NCBI RefSeq assembly: GCF_001544535.1
Contig: NZ_FCON02000027.1
Coordinates: forward strand, 1-64,000
From: Caballeronia choica
GTDB taxonomy: Bacteria; Pseudomonadota; Gammaproteobacteria; Burkholderiales; Burkholderiaceae
Direction of reading: 5' to 3'
DNA length: 64,000 bases
Position numbers and translations under genes: made by a program. The notes under the pieces were generated by a model. That model saw nothing but the letters and a program-made list of their open reading frames with translations, searched no databases and had not been told where the DNA came from. Positions 26,763 through 36,820 of the stretch are shown piece after piece. Every line of letters starts with the position of its first letter. The first letter of the stretch is position 1.

Positions 26763-27835
26763 TTTCGGTCAACTCCTTCGGCCCGTGCCTCGCCACTCCG
26801 CCTGACGGCCACTTCCGCTTCGACAGAAAGCCCCACGCTCAATGCAGACGCGGCCTCTTGTCCCCGGTCGATCGTGATCTTGACGGGTACGCGCTGGACG
26901 ATCTTGGTGAAGTTGCCGGTCGCGTTGTCGGGCGCGATCGGCGCGAAGCTCACGCCCGTGGCGGGGGCGAGACTATCGACGCGCCCCTGGATCACCACGC
27001 CCGGAAAGCTGTCGACCTTGATACGCACGGGTTGACCGGGCCGCATGTGGGCGAGCTGATTTTCCTGGAAGTTGGCAACGACATAGGCGTCCGAGAGCGG
27101 GACGATAGCGAGAACCGGTGCGCCGGGTGTGACGAATGCACCGACCCGCGCCGAACGCCGGCCGACCTTGCCGTCGACCGGCGCGAGGATCTCCGTGTAG
27201 GACAGGTTGAGCCTGGCCTGCTCCAGCGCCGCCTCGGCGCGCGCCAGCGCGCCTGCCGCCTTGTCGCGCTGGGTGCGCAGTACATCGACGTTCTGCTCGG
27301 CCGTGCTCAACGCGGCCTTGTCGTGGGCCTGCTGCGCGAGTTGCTCGGCGAGCGTGCTCGATGCATGCTGCTGTTCCTGAGCCGTTCCCGCGCCGGCTTC
27401 CGAAAGGTTCTGGTAGCGCGCGGCGTTGGCTCGCGCAAACCCGATCGAAGCGTCGTCGGATCGAAGCGTCGCGCGCGCCTGCTCGATGAGCGAGGGTTGC
27501 CGCGCGATCTCGGCGTCGTAGTTCGCGACGGACGCCTTGGCTGCCACCACGTCCGCCTCCGCGCTCATCAGGGCTGCCCGGAAGTCGCGGTCGTCGATGC
27601 GCACCAGGAGTTGCCCGGCCTTTACCGACTGGTTGTCGTCGACCAATACATTGGAAATCTGACCGGCGATACGGGGCGCTACGAGAGTGAAATCGGCCTG
27701 CACGTAAGCATCGTTGGTCGATTCGGTGTTCGAGTCGGAAAGGAGCTTCGTGCAGACCCATGCCACGACGCCCAGCACGACGACCAACGCGACAATACGG
27801 ACAATTTTGCGGGGAAAACGGTTGATGGATAACAT
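26759..27835 (-). CDS. emrA: EmrA/HlyD-type membrane fusion protein
   Basis: This 358-residue periplasmic adaptor is anchored by one N-terminal membrane helix (residues about 10-30). It then has a lipoyl half-motif, a long alpha-helical hairpin rich in Ala and Gln, a second lipoyl half (ILAPVDGKVGRRSARVGAFV) and a beta-barrel domain. It links the MFS pump encoded 12 bp upstream to the outer membrane factor encoded downstream. Confidence 0.9.
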   Translation of the reverse strand: MLSINRFPRKIVRIVALVVVLGVVAWVCTKLLSDSNTESTNDAYVQADFTLVAPRIAGQISNVLVDDNQSVKAGQLLVRIDDRDFRAALMSAEADVVAAKASVANYDAEIARQPSLIEQARATLRSDDASIGFARANAARYQNLSEAGAGTAQEQQHASSTLAEQLAQQAHDKAALSTAEQNVDVLRTQRDKAAGALARAEAALEQARLNLSYTEILAPVDGKVGRRSARVGAFVTPGAPVLAIVPLSDAYVVANFQENQLAHMRPGQPVRIKVDSFPGVVIQGRVDSLAPATGVSFAPIAPDNATGNFTKIVQRVPVKITIDRGQEAASALSVGLSVEAEVAVRRSGEARAEGVDRK

Positions 27836-27847
27836 GGATATCGTCCC

Positions 27848-29506
27848 TTAATGGGAGGCGGGCGGCGTAGTGCACCATGGCGGGTAGATGCGCACGGGCA
27901 ACACGGGAACAAGGAAAAGAAGGGCGGCGGCGATACCGGCCATCACGAGATAGAGATCCGCCGAGGCGAGCACGACTGCCTGCGCGTGGATCCGGTGTGC
28001 AAGTTCGCCGAGGCCATGGGACGCGTCGATGCTCTGGCTTGTGATGACCGCATGGTTGCCTAGCTGGTCAACGAGCATGTTCGAATGAAAGCGCTCGCGA
28101 TCCGTGCCCAACCCTTCGATGAGACCCGTTGCCACAGCCGCGGAAAATGTCTTAAGCGAGTTGAACATCGCCGAAGCGAACGGGCCTTCGGTTGGCGGCA
28201 AGCCTGTCGTCACGCCCATCAGGATCGACATGATCACCATCGGTTGTGCCACGATCTGCAACGATTGAAGCCAGTAGAAGTTTTCGCGAACCCAGTCGGA
28301 GGTCATGAAGCTTCCCATCACACATGTCGTGACCATGAGAGAAAGCCCGATCGCCATGACCCACCGGCAGTCGATCCGCCGAAGGTTCAGGACGGCGGCC
28401 GTCAGGGGAAGGGTAATCAATAGCGGGATCGCAACCAGCAAGGACAGGGGCGTCGTTTGCAGCGCCCTGTACGCATGAATCCTTGCGAGATACTGGCCCG
28501 GTATGGCAGCGACGCCGACCAGCAGAATCACCGCGCCCGTGAGGGTGATGAGACCGTGCGAGAAATTCCTGCGGGAAAGCAGTTGAAGCTTGAAAAACGG
28601 CACTGGCTGAAACCATTCGTTGACGAGGAACGCCACCATCAGCAACGAACCGCCAATAAACATCAGGCGAATGAAACCGGAATTCAGCCAGTCAAGACGA
28701 TCACCTTGCAGGAGGCCGATCACAAGCATCGCGACTGCCGGATATCCCGTCAGGAATCCCGTCCAGTTGAAAAGACGGAATCGTTCGAGTTTGAGGGGGT
28801 CCGGCGGAAGTCCCTGCTGAATCGCCACACAACACGCCACCCCAAGCGGCACGATCTGCCAGAACGCCATTCGCCAACTGACGTACTCCGTCCACAAGGC
28901 GGCGAGCGGTGTGCCGAGCGCTGGTCCGAAAGTCGCGGTGAGTGCGTACCCGGCGAGCCCGTACAGCTTCACTTCCGGGGGAAGGTAGCGCAGCGCCACG
29001 ATGATCAGCATCGGCGGAAGGCATCCGCCGGCGATCCCCTGCAAAACCCGCAACACATAAAGCGTAAGCAGGTTCGGCGCGAAGGGGCAAAGGACCCCAA
29101 AGAACATCGTGGCGATCACGGCGGCGATCGTGAATCGCTTCAACGTGAAGGTGATCCCGAACCACGGAGCAAACACCATCGTAGCGACGTTCGCCGCCTC
29201 GAACAGCACGGTCAGCCAGGTCCCGTCGTCATGTCCGATCGAGAGGGCGCCTTGAATGTCATTCATCGCAAGCGCGGTGACCTGTTCGTTGAGTATCGCA
29301 AGTAAGGACGCGAGCAGCATTCCAACGAGGCCAACAGAGAGACGAAGCGAAAGCGCGGGTTGTGCGGGAGTGGGCGGTACGGGAGGCTCGGCCACGGGCG
29401 CCGGCAATTGAGCGACCGTGGGCACTTCCGGTTCAGTTGTCAAAGGGTTGGCGGTGGTCATAAGGGGTCCGCTGGAGCATTGCGTCGTGATGCGCGTCGT
29501 CATCAC
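27848..29506 (-). CDS. emrB: EmrB-type MFS drug efflux transporter (DHA2)
   Basis: The protein has up to 552 residues with about 14 predicted membrane segments, as in the DHA2 family. The proline-rich N-terminal tail precedes the first helix. It exports hydrophobic drugs or toxic metabolites through the EmrA-like adaptor and NodT-type channel encoded downstream. The first ATG at 29506 has no clear ribosome site; an in-frame ATG at 29461 (MTTANPL) is a reasonable alternative. It is the first gene of a three-gene operon. The nearby LysR gene at 30949 might regulate it, which is inference. Confidence 0.88.
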   Translation of the reverse strand: MMTTRITTQCSSGPLMTTANPLTTEPEVPTVAQLPAPVAEPPVPPTPAQPALSLRLSVGLVGMLLASLLAILNEQVTALAMNDIQGALSIGHDDGTWLTVLFEAANVATMVFAPWFGITFTLKRFTIAAVIATMFFGVLCPFAPNLLTLYVLRVLQGIAGGCLPPMLIIVALRYLPPEVKLYGLAGYALTATFGPALGTPLAALWTEYVSWRMAFWQIVPLGVACCVAIQQGLPPDPLKLERFRLFNWTGFLTGYPAVAMLVIGLLQGDRLDWLNSGFIRLMFIGGSLLMVAFLVNEWFQPVPFFKLQLLSRRNFSHGLITLTGAVILLVGVAAIPGQYLARIHAYRALQTTPLSLLVAIPLLITLPLTAAVLNLRRIDCRWVMAIGLSLMVTTCVMGSFMTSDWVRENFYWLQSLQIVAQPMVIMSILMGVTTGLPPTEGPFASAMFNSLKTFSAAVATGLIEGLGTDRERFHSNMLVDQLGNHAVITSQSIDASHGLGELAHRIHAQAVVLASADLYLVMAGIAAALLFLVPVLPVRIYPPWCTTPPASH

Positions 29507-29841
29507 TTAACGACATAACGAATTGTAGGAGTGGGTCACATCTTCTGAAGCGGCAACAGGCGATGTATCTGGCCATTTCATTTGCGATTCTTGCCAACGT
29601 GACTGTCCGACGCGCAATAACGCCGCCACACGGAAACCGTGCTTTCCGTTGGAACCGGGTGAGTGTCCTATGCGGGAGTGGTTGGAGTATAGTCCCGCGC
29701 AATCGAGCATGTAGATCATCCTTCGCCATCCAGAATAAGTTTCAAACACATCTGTTCATGGTGATCAGATGAGGTACGGTAAATGCGTCACCCACAAACC
29801 AGGTGGCGAAGTCTCAACGCCGATATCGGAATGCGACGCCA
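29507..29841. other. Intergenic region upstream of efflux operon
   Basis: 335 bp between the efflux operon and the next leftward gene. It has more A and T than its surroundings and presumably contains the efflux promoter. I see no convincing gene, repeat or terminator. Confidence 0.5.
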
Positions 29842-30516
29842 TCACCCCGCCGGCTGAACGTCCGCAAAGTATTGGGGTGCCTCTCGTCGATCGAACATTC
29901 CATACTCCCGAACGACGCGGATGTGCCGCAGCCGCACGTCCTCGGGCAGCTTCACGTCGCGTTCGAACGCTTCAGCGGCTGCCTGGACGCGCCATGTCGC
30001 CACGACGATCACGTCTCCAGGCGTGAGCAGTGCGTCAAAGACGTCCCAAGCGACAAGACCAGACGCTCTCGTATCGAGTCCAAGTGATTTGGCGACTTCC
30101 TTTGCGCGAGCCTGCTTGACCCGGTCCGGGGCGCGCTTCGCTTCGAGCAGGATCACGGCCGTTCCGGCGCCCGTCTCGGTGACGTCCAGACGCTGCTCGA
30201 GCAAGACCTGTCCCGCCGGTACGTGCGTGTCCGTCACGACCTGGCCAATCCGCAGGCAATAATCGGCGAATACGCGATCGCGTGCTGCCTGTTGTACCTG
30301 GTGATGCTTCGTCGTGGTCCGCCAGCGCACCAGCGATTTCTCATCGCGCCAACTCGATAGCGAGAGGAGCCATCCCTCGCGCGTCAGGCTTGCATAGCGG
30401 GTGTTGTCGATGAACCCATCGATCTTGTCGAGTTCGGGGCGCAGCATCTTCGCCATGCCGAGATAGACATCGAATTGTTCGGGGATCGGATTGACTTCAA
30501 GCATTGCAGAAAACAT
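29842..30516 (-). CDS. Antibiotic biosynthesis monooxygenase (ABM)-like protein
   Basis: This 224-residue protein has an N-terminal half that resembles dimeric alpha/beta-barrel ABM proteins: a start rich in beta strands, GFIDNTRYASLTREGWLLSLSSWRDE and a WRTTTKHHQVQ helix. The C-terminal half may be a second, diverged copy, with VIVVATWRVQAAAEAFERDV aligning with the SLSSWRDE-LVRW pattern. No cofactor motif is visible. Some family members are small-molecule monooxygenases and others are stress proteins. It is encoded between the efflux operon and a divergent LysR gene. Confidence 0.65.
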   Translation of the reverse strand: MFSAMLEVNPIPEQFDVYLGMAKMLRPELDKIDGFIDNTRYASLTREGWLLSLSSWRDEKSLVRWRTTTKHHQVQQAARDRVFADYCLRIGQVVTDTHVPAGQVLLEQRLDVTETGAGTAVILLEAKRAPDRVKQARAKEVAKSLGLDTRASGLVAWDVFDALLTPGDVIVVATWRVQAAAEAFERDVKLPEDVRLRHIRVVREYGMFDRREAPQYFADVQPAG

Positions 30517-30948
30517 GACAGACTCTTTGGCTCGTTAAGTGGGTCGATGCATTATCCGAGAGGAGCTGGCTTTCTTAAAGGCTCAGCAGGTCGGGGATTG
30601 AGCCAATGAGTGCGTGATTCTTGCCAACGGAAATGGAAGGGCGTCGACAGTGCTCACAATCGGAAAAAGTCCCTTTCCTGTTTAGCGAGGAATACGACAT
30701 TGGCGAGCAATGGAAATCACAAAAGGGCATTCGTCACATCTCGGTCTCGACTCGACCGGCACTGGCCATTTTGTTTCTCCTTTGGGCCAATCGAAGCCGG
30801 GGATCGTCTCATCGCGAGACAGGGTGCCTACAATCGCGACAGCCGGGTTCAGTTGCGGCGGTTCCGCGACACGTCTCAGTGAAGCCTTTCATCGAAAGCG
30901 CGTCCTGACATTCCTTGTTTGCAGATGGACCAAAGCTAGGGACTCGAG
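30517..30948. other. Divergent intergenic region
   Basis: 432 bp between the ABM-like gene and the LysR gene, on opposite strands. Base composition is lower in GC than the flanks. Short open frames here lack ribosome sites and recognisable content. It must hold both promoters; I cannot assign an operator. Confidence 0.5.
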
Positions 30949-31890
30949 ATGGACAAATTGCGCGAGATGGAGGTTTTCGTAGCCATCGTCGATCGCGGTA
31001 GTTTTACTGGCGCATCGGATAAGCTCGGATTGTCGACTTCCGCGGTCTCACGTGCGCTCAACTCGCTCGAAGCACGGATAGGCGCGCAACTGCTTGCGCG
31101 GACGACTCGTTCAGTCCGGCCAACGGATGCGGGTGCGGCGTACCTCGATGCCTGCCGCAAGGTGCTGGACGCCATCACGGATGCAGAAGCGAACACCGCG
31201 GCCTTTCACATCAAGCCGGTGGGCACACTCACCATCTCGGCCCCGGTGCTCTTTGGTCAGCGATTCGTCGCACCGCTCGTGAATGCCTTTGCGCTGCGTT
31301 ATCCGGACGTCAGCGTCAATGCTGTGTACATTGACCGCACGACGCGACTCATCGAGGAAGGCGTGGATATCGCGATTCGTATAGGGCATCTGGGAGACTC
31401 CACGACATTCGCCGTTCCGTTGGGTTTCGTACGGCGTCGAACGTATGCGGCCCCTGCCTATCTCGCGGCGCGGGGCGAACCTGTTCATCCCAGGGACCTT
31501 GTCAACCACCACTGCGTGTCCTTCACGGGCGTCACGCACCCGCTCGAGTGGGTGTTCAGTGAGAACGGTGCGAGGCTGCCAGTGCGACTGCAGCCCCGGA
31601 TGATCGTCGACCTGGCTCCCGCTGCGGTTTCCGCGGCCATCGACTGCGTGGGGATAACGCAATTGTTGTCCTACCAGGCGGCCCCCGAAGTACTGAACGG
31701 AAGCCTTCGGCCCGTCTTGTCGGCATTCGAGCCTGAGTCAGTCCCGGTGAACTTGCTTCATGTAGAGCGCCGGGGCGCGAGCGGCAAGGTCAGGGCGTTT
31801 CTGGAATTCGTGACCGAGTCGTTGCGAAGAAGCGCACACCTTCAATTCGTGGACAGCGCGGTCGCTCTGGGTGAAGCGATGTACGCGTGA
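30949..31890 (+). CDS. LysR family regulator (DmlR/AaeR-like)
   Basis: The protein has 313 residues. The winged helix begins MDKLREMEVFVAIVDRGSFT and continues SAVSRALNSLEARIGAQLL with TTRSVRPTDAG, the pattern of the large single-domain LysR group that includes DmlR. The effector domain follows (GTLTISAPVLFGQRFVAPLV). It is divergent from the ABM-like gene and, beyond it, the efflux operon. In this group the regulator normally controls the divergent gene, so the ABM-like gene is the best guess for its target. Confidence 0.86.
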   Translation: MDKLREMEVFVAIVDRGSFTGASDKLGLSTSAVSRALNSLEARIGAQLLARTTRSVRPTDAGAAYLDACRKVLDAITDAEANTAAFHIKPVGTLTISAPVLFGQRFVAPLVNAFALRYPDVSVNAVYIDRTTRLIEEGVDIAIRIGHLGDSTTFAVPLGFVRRRTYAAPAYLAARGEPVHPRDLVNHHCVSFTGVTHPLEWVFSENGARLPVRLQPRMIVDLAPAAVSAAIDCVGITQLLSYQAAPEVLNGSLRPVLSAFEPESVPVNLLHVERRGASGKVRAFLEFVTESLRRSAHLQFVDSAVALGEAMYA

Positions 31891-31891
31891 G

Positions 31892-32518
31892 TCACGGCGC
31901 GCGGACGAGTTCATCATGTTTCCGGTCCGAACTCGGGGACGCAATCGCAACGCGCAGTTCCCGGTAGGCAATGACCAGCGCGTCGAGGCTGTACGCCCGG
32001 TTGAGGCCGCTAGGGTTTGGCAATACCCATGCACGAGCACCGCCGAATGTCTCTGGTTGCAGGCCCCACTGGATATCGCGCTTGCCGGACATTCCGGAGA
32101 TCGCCATTTTTCCAAGGAAGGCAATGAACCGCGGCTCGTAGCGTTCGATCTTCCGCTCGAATGCAGATGCGGCCGCCTTGATCTCCTCTCGCGATAGCTC
32201 GTCTGCGCGTGCCGTTGGACGCATGACGGCTGTAGTGAGACCACACTCGTAGTGAAGGAACGTCCTGTCGTCATCGGGACGAAGCTCTTCCGGAGTAAAG
32301 CCCGCCAGATGAACGACGCGCCAGAACCGATTGCCTCTGCCCGCAAAGTGGCGGCCAGTCGATGCTGCACGAATACCCGGATTGATCCCGCAGAAAATCA
32401 CCGACAGTCCCGGCTCGATGATATCCGGAAGAGATTGAAATGAATGAGCGTCAGGCACAAATGAAGTAGACCTTGTCGCAAACTGCGTTTGAACTGCCCG
32501 TCGATCCCGCCGAGCCAC
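31892..32518 (-). CDS. mug: G/U mismatch-specific DNA glycosylase
   Basis: This 208-residue uracil-DNA glycosylase superfamily member is of the Mug/TDG type. Motif 1 is FCGINPG at about residues 43-49 (the catalytic Asn position). The C-terminal motif NPSGLNR lies at about 167-173. It removes uracil and some alkylated or etheno bases opposite guanine. The coding region starts at a GTG; a second GTG at 32458 would give a start nearer the conserved domain. It abuts the LysR gene tail to tail with 1 bp between stops. Confidence 0.87.
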   Translation of the reverse strand: MARRDRRAVQTQFATRSTSFVPDAHSFQSLPDIIEPGLSVIFCGINPGIRAASTGRHFAGRGNRFWRVVHLAGFTPEELRPDDDRTFLHYECGLTTAVMRPTARADELSREEIKAAASAFERKIERYEPRFIAFLGKMAISGMSGKRDIQWGLQPETFGGARAWVLPNPSGLNRAYSLDALVIAYRELRVAIASPSSDRKHDELVRAP

Positions 32519-32541
32519 CCAACCCCGGAGCCGCTCGAAGC

Positions 32542-33570
32542 CTATCGCATCTGTGCCAGACCGACTGACGCAACGTGGCCGCTGGCATCGCCATACGCCC
32601 GGGTCTGTGTTCCCACCGCGCCGCGAAATCGCTGGCGATATTGTTTGGGCGTTACGTTCAGCCGTCGAGAGAAGGTCGTTCGCATTTGCGTGGCACTGTT
32701 AAAGCCACATTTGAATGCGACGGTCTTTAAAGGCGAATCCGTATCTTCGAGCAGTTTCCTCGCCGTGTCGACACGAACCTGTTCGACGAACGCGGACGGT
32801 GTCACCTTCGCGTACTTCGAAAATAGCCGCGAGAAGGTCCGCCTGCTCACTGAAACGGCGCTCGCCAGTTGCTCGATCGACAAGGCATCGGCGATATGCT
32901 CGGTCACATACCGGTGCACCTTGCTAATGATGGGGTCCTCGTCCTTGCCAGCCCCGATGTAGGGGCTGTATTGAGACTGCCCGCCTTCCCGCTGGATATA
33001 GACGACCAGGCGCTTCGCGATGCGCACCGCCAACTCGTGTCCCCAATCTTCCGCCACCAGCGACAGGCACAGATCGATACCCGCCGTTACGCCGGCGGAG
33101 GTGAAGAGGTGGCCGTCGCGAATGAAGATCCTGTCGGGCTGCACACACGCCTGAGGGAATTCGTCGGCCAGGCGGCCTGCGTCCGCCCAATGAGTCGTCA
33201 CTTCCTTGCCGTCAATCAATCCGGCATGTCCGAGTAGAAACGTTCCATTGCAAACGGAGCCAAAGCGAGCCGCGCCATGCGCCTGCTTCTGCAACCATGC
33301 GAGGAACTCGCTCGATGGCTGGGAATCGGGCAGTTGCGGCCCTCCTGCCACCAGCAGCAGGTCAAACTGGATGTCGGAATCGGCGTAGCCAAACGGCACT
33401 GAAAGCTGCATCCCGTTTGAGCAGGTGACGGTGCCGGCCTTGCGTCCAACGAGCGAGACTTCATATCTCTGATGCTCGGGGAGATTCGCGTTCGCTTCCG
33501 CGAATACGTCCAGTGGGCCTGCAACATCTAGTGCCTGCACACCATCGAACATAACAATGGCGACTTTCAT
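32542..33570 (-). CDS. GlxA-type regulator: DJ-1/PfpI domain plus AraC DNA-binding domain
   Basis: The protein has 342 residues. The N-terminal class I glutamine amidotransferase-like domain (MKVAIVMFDGVQALDVAGPL) includes the nucleophile-elbow region FGSVCNGTFLLGHAG. The C-terminal AraC module has two helix-turn-helices (IEQLASAVSVSRRTFSRLF and FKCGFNSATQMRTTFSRRL). The ATG at 33570 follows AGGT; a longer start at 33651 lacks support. Such regulators often control catabolism of quaternary amines or arginine, but the target here is unknown. The stand-alone DJ-1 protein at 36821 resembles its N-terminal domain. Confidence 0.88.
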   Translation of the reverse strand: MKVAIVMFDGVQALDVAGPLDVFAEANANLPEHQRYEVSLVGRKAGTVTCSNGMQLSVPFGYADSDIQFDLLLVAGGPQLPDSQPSSEFLAWLQKQAHGAARFGSVCNGTFLLGHAGLIDGKEVTTHWADAGRLADEFPQACVQPDRIFIRDGHLFTSAGVTAGIDLCLSLVAEDWGHELAVRIAKRLVVYIQREGGQSQYSPYIGAGKDEDPIISKVHRYVTEHIADALSIEQLASAVSVSRRTFSRLFSKYAKVTPSAFVEQVRVDTARKLLEDTDSPLKTVAFKCGFNSATQMRTTFSRRLNVTPKQYRQRFRGAVGTQTRAYGDASGHVASVGLAQMR

Positions 33571-34000
33571 CCGGTGACCTTCATCAAGTATGAACACTCT
33601 CCCGTTGGCCCGATGGGCCGGCGCTTCGTCGAAGTCATTCGATAAGCGCAATCAACCGCAGCAACGAGTGTTGACGCAGTCTAGCCCAAAAAGCATTTAG
33701 CAAAGACCTCATGCCCGGTAAATGACTTTTGCGTTGGTGTAACAAGAGCCAGCGTGACCCGTGATCGATGATCGACGTATCCGGGCTCTTGCGGACGGAC
33801 GGCAATCCCTTTTCATGACGTGGCCCAAATCGAACATCGATTGGCCTGAGATCGCGCCATATGGGCATCTCGCTGCCACGTCGAGTTACTAGACTTGATC
33901 TCAAGAACGGTTGGGAACGTAACACAGGCATACGTACAGCCGCCCCACCCCATGTCACGGTTCAACTCGGGACCGGGCACCAGGCAAGGACATATTCATC
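33571..34000. other. Divergent intergenic region before the E1 gene
   Basis: 430 bp between the GlxA-type regulator and the 2-oxoglutarate dehydrogenase E1 gene. It presumably contains both promoters and perhaps the regulator's site. I see no gene, strong hairpin or repeat. Confidence 0.5.
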
Positions 34001-36814
34001 ATGTTGATCCAGGAACGTCAGACCTCATTCTTATTCGGGGGAAACGCCCCCTATGTCGAAGAGCAGTACGAGCTATACCTGGCCGACCCGGTGTCGGTCA
34101 CGGATGAGTGGCGCGCCTATTTCGATGCGTTGAGCGAGACTCCCGCCAGCGACGGAAGCGATCGCGAAGACGAGGCGCATGCCCCTGTCGTTTCCAGCTT
34201 CGTCGAACTCGCCAAACGGCCGCGCAGCGCGGTGATTCCGCTCGATGGCGGTCTTGGCCTCGCCAGAAAGCAGGTGGCGGTACAGGCGCTTATCAGCGCG
34301 TTCCGGATGGTCGGCACGCGCAAGGCCAATCTGGACCCGCTGCTTTGGACTCCGCCGCGGGCCATGGCTGAACTCACGCCCGCGTACTACGGGTTGACGG
34401 CCGCGGACTTGTCCACGAGATTCAGCACCGCCGACACCTTTCTCTTCGACGAGGACGCGACGCTGCAGGAGCTCGTCTCGGCGCTCGAACAGACCTATAC
34501 CGGCACGCTGGGCGCCGAGTTCATGCACCTGACCAATGCGAGCGAGCGTGGCTGGTGGCAGATGCGGCTCGAGTCCACGCGAGCAAGACCTTCGTTTTCA
34601 GCCGCGGAGAAAAGGCGGATTCTCGAACGCCTGACGGCGGCGGAAGGACTGGAGAAGTACCTTCATACGCGCTATGTCGGGCAAAAGCGGTTCTCGCTGG
34701 AAGGCGCCGAATCATTGATCGTGCTGCTCGACGAACTCGTCCGCCACGGGGCATCGAAGAAGGTCCGCTCGGTCGTGATGGGCATGGCGCATCGCGGACG
34801 CTTGAACGTGCTGGTCAACGTCGTGGGCAAGCCTTTGCATGCGCTCTTCGATGAATTCGACGGCAAGGATGCTGAAAACCTTCCGGACGGCGATGTCAAA
34901 TATCACAAGGGCTTTAGCAGCGTCATAGAGACGAGCGATGGCCCCGTCGATGTCGACCTTGCATTCAATCCCTCGCATCTGGAAATTGTGAATCCAGTCG
35001 TGCAGGGCATGGCGCGCGCCAAGGCGGAGGCTATCGGCGCAGGAGACGCGCGTAGCGTGCTGCCCGTCGAAATTCATGGCGACGCGGCAATCTCCGGACA
35101 AGGCATCGTGATGGAGACATTGAGCCTTTCATATACGCGCGGCCACGGTACAGGCGGAACCGTCCACGTCGTCGTCAACAATCAGATCGGCTTCACGACG
35201 TCGGACCCGCGCGACACGCGCTCGTCGTTCTACTCCACGGACATCGCCAAGATGATCGAGGCGCCGGTTCTGCACGTCAACGGCGACGACCCGGAAGCGG
35301 TAGCCATGGCCGTGCGCCTCGCACTCGACTATCGTACGGAATTCCAGCGCAGCGTGGTCATCGATCTTGTCTGCTTCCGCAAGTATGGGCATCAGGAACA
35401 GGACACGCCGAGCATCACGCAGCCTTTAATGTATCGCGCGATCGCGGCGCATCCGGGCGTGCGGACCCTCTATGCCCGAGCGTTGATTCGGCAAGGCGTG
35501 ACGACTTCGGATCAGGTCGAAAGCTACGTGACCGCGCGGCGCGAAAGTCTTGAAGAAGCGCACAGCAGCGACGCTGCCGAGGCGTCGCCCGGGTTGGCCG
35601 AATCATCCGAAGACCACGCGGTCGCGGTCCGCTACAGCCCGCCGACGCCAGAGCAATTGCGGGGTCTGGCGCAACGGATAGCAAGCGTTCCAGACGGTTA
35701 TGAACTTCATCCACTGGTCGGCAAGATGATGACCGCGCGCCGCGAAATGGCGGCGGGAAAGAAGCCAATCGATTGGGGAATGGGGGAGCACCTGGCCTTT
35801 GCCTCGTTGCTTGGCGCGGGGACCGATGTGCGATTGAGCGGGCAGGACAGCGCAAGAGGGACGTTCAATCACCGTCATGCCGTGCTGCACAACCAAAGAC
35901 GGACGAGTCGCTCGGACGGCGTTCTCATTCCACTCGATCATGTCGGCGAAAAGCAAGGCCGGTTCGCCGTGACGAATTCCATTCTCTCCGAGGCGGCTGT
36001 GCTGGCCTTCGAGTATGGATACTCGACGGTGAACCGCAACGCACTCGTGATATGGGAAGCCCAGTTCGGTGACTTCGCGAATGGCGCGCAGGTCGTGATC
36101 GATCAGTTCATCGCAGCGGGCGCCGCAAAGTGGGGACAACGCAGCGGACTGACGCTGTTCCTGCCTCATGGGCAGGAGGGGCAAGGTCCGGAGCACGCAT
36201 CGGCGAGGCTCGAACGCTACCTGCAGCTAAGTGCCCGGGACAACATGCGGGTCGCGCAACCGACAACACCCGCGCAGCTGTTTCATTTGCTGAGAATGCA
36301 GGCGCTCGCCTTCGATCGGCGACCGCTTGTCGTGATGACGCCCAAGTCGCTGCTTCGGCACCCGGCGGCGGTCAGTACGTTCGACGAATTGGCGCAGGGT
36401 TCGTTTCGTGAAATCCTGCTGGATTCGCAGGTCGAGCCATCGCGGGCTTCGAGCGTCGAGCGTGTCATCGTGACCTCGGGCAAGATCTATTTCGAGCTGC
36501 TCGAACATCGCCGCAAGCATGGCATTGCCGACACGCCGATTATCCGCGTCGAACAGTTGTACCCGTTTCCGGCCGGGCAACTGGCCGCTGAACTCGCGCG
36601 CTATCCAAACTTGAAGACGGTGGTCTGGTGTCAAGAGGAGTCGCGCAACCAGGGCGCCTGGAGCTTCATTGAGCCGCAGTTGCGCGAGCTCCTGCCTTCG
36701 AGCGCGAGGTTGTCGTATGCGGGACCGGCGCCATCCGCATCGACCGCGCCGGGTTACCACTCGGCGCACGCGGTGAGACAGGCAGAGCTGGTATCGAGTG
36801 CGTTCGCGGAGTAA
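34001..36814 (+). CDS. sucA: 2-oxoglutarate dehydrogenase E1-type enzyme, stand-alone
   Basis: This 937-residue thiamine diphosphate enzyme has full E1o length. Visible features are the N-terminal FLFGGNAPYVEEQYELYLADP segment (lipoyl-partner binding region), the MGMAHRGRLNVLVNVVGKP segment, IHGDAAISGQGIVMETLSLS (cofactor region), VHVVVNNQIGFTTSDP, the FNHRHAVLHNQ motif, and the C-terminal PRVEQLYPFP-like IRVEQLYPFPA. It decarboxylates 2-oxoglutarate or a related 2-oxo acid. The usual sucB and lpd genes are absent; a DJ-1 gene and an acetolactate synthase gene follow. It is therefore probably a paralogue outside the TCA-cycle operon. E1-only reactions (semialdehyde formation or carboligation) are possible. 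Confidence 0.88.
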   Translation: MLIQERQTSFLFGGNAPYVEEQYELYLADPVSVTDEWRAYFDALSETPASDGSDREDEAHAPVVSSFVELAKRPRSAVIPLDGGLGLARKQVAVQALISAFRMVGTRKANLDPLLWTPPRAMAELTPAYYGLTAADLSTRFSTADTFLFDEDATLQELVSALEQTYTGTLGAEFMHLTNASERGWWQMRLESTRARPSFSAAEKRRILERLTAAEGLEKYLHTRYVGQKRFSLEGAESLIVLLDELVRHGASKKVRSVVMGMAHRGRLNVLVNVVGKPLHALFDEFDGKDAENLPDGDVKYHKGFSSVIETSDGPVDVDLAFNPSHLEIVNPVVQGMARAKAEAIGAGDARSVLPVEIHGDAAISGQGIVMETLSLSYTRGHGTGGTVHVVVNNQIGFTTSDPRDTRSSFYSTDIAKMIEAPVLHVNGDDPEAVAMAVRLALDYRTEFQRSVVIDLVCFRKYGHQEQDTPSITQPLMYRAIAAHPGVRTLYARALIRQGVTTSDQVESYVTARRESLEEAHSSDAAEASPGLAESSEDHAVAVRYSPPTPEQLRGLAQRIASVPDGYELHPLVGKMMTARREMAAGKKPIDWGMGEHLAFASLLGAGTDVRLSGQDSARGTFNHRHAVLHNQRRTSRSDGVLIPLDHVGEKQGRFAVTNSILSEAAVLAFEYGYSTVNRNALVIWEAQFGDFANGAQVVIDQFIAAGAAKWGQRSGLTLFLPHGQEGQGPEHASARLERYLQLSARDNMRVAQPTTPAQLFHLLRMQALAFDRRPLVVMTPKSLLRHPAAVSTFDELAQGSFREILLDSQVEPSRASSVERVIVTSGKIYFELLEHRRKHGIADTPIIRVEQLYPFPAGQLAAELARYPNLKTVVWCQEESRNQGAWSFIEPQLRELLPSSARLSYAGPAPSASTAPGYHSAHAVRQAELVSSAFAE

Positions 36815-36820
36815 GGGCAC

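Noticed and set aside
27848-29506. RND pump interpretation of the efflux operon
   Set aside because: The pump is a 14-helix MFS protein, not a large RND transporter; the outer membrane factor family serves both types.
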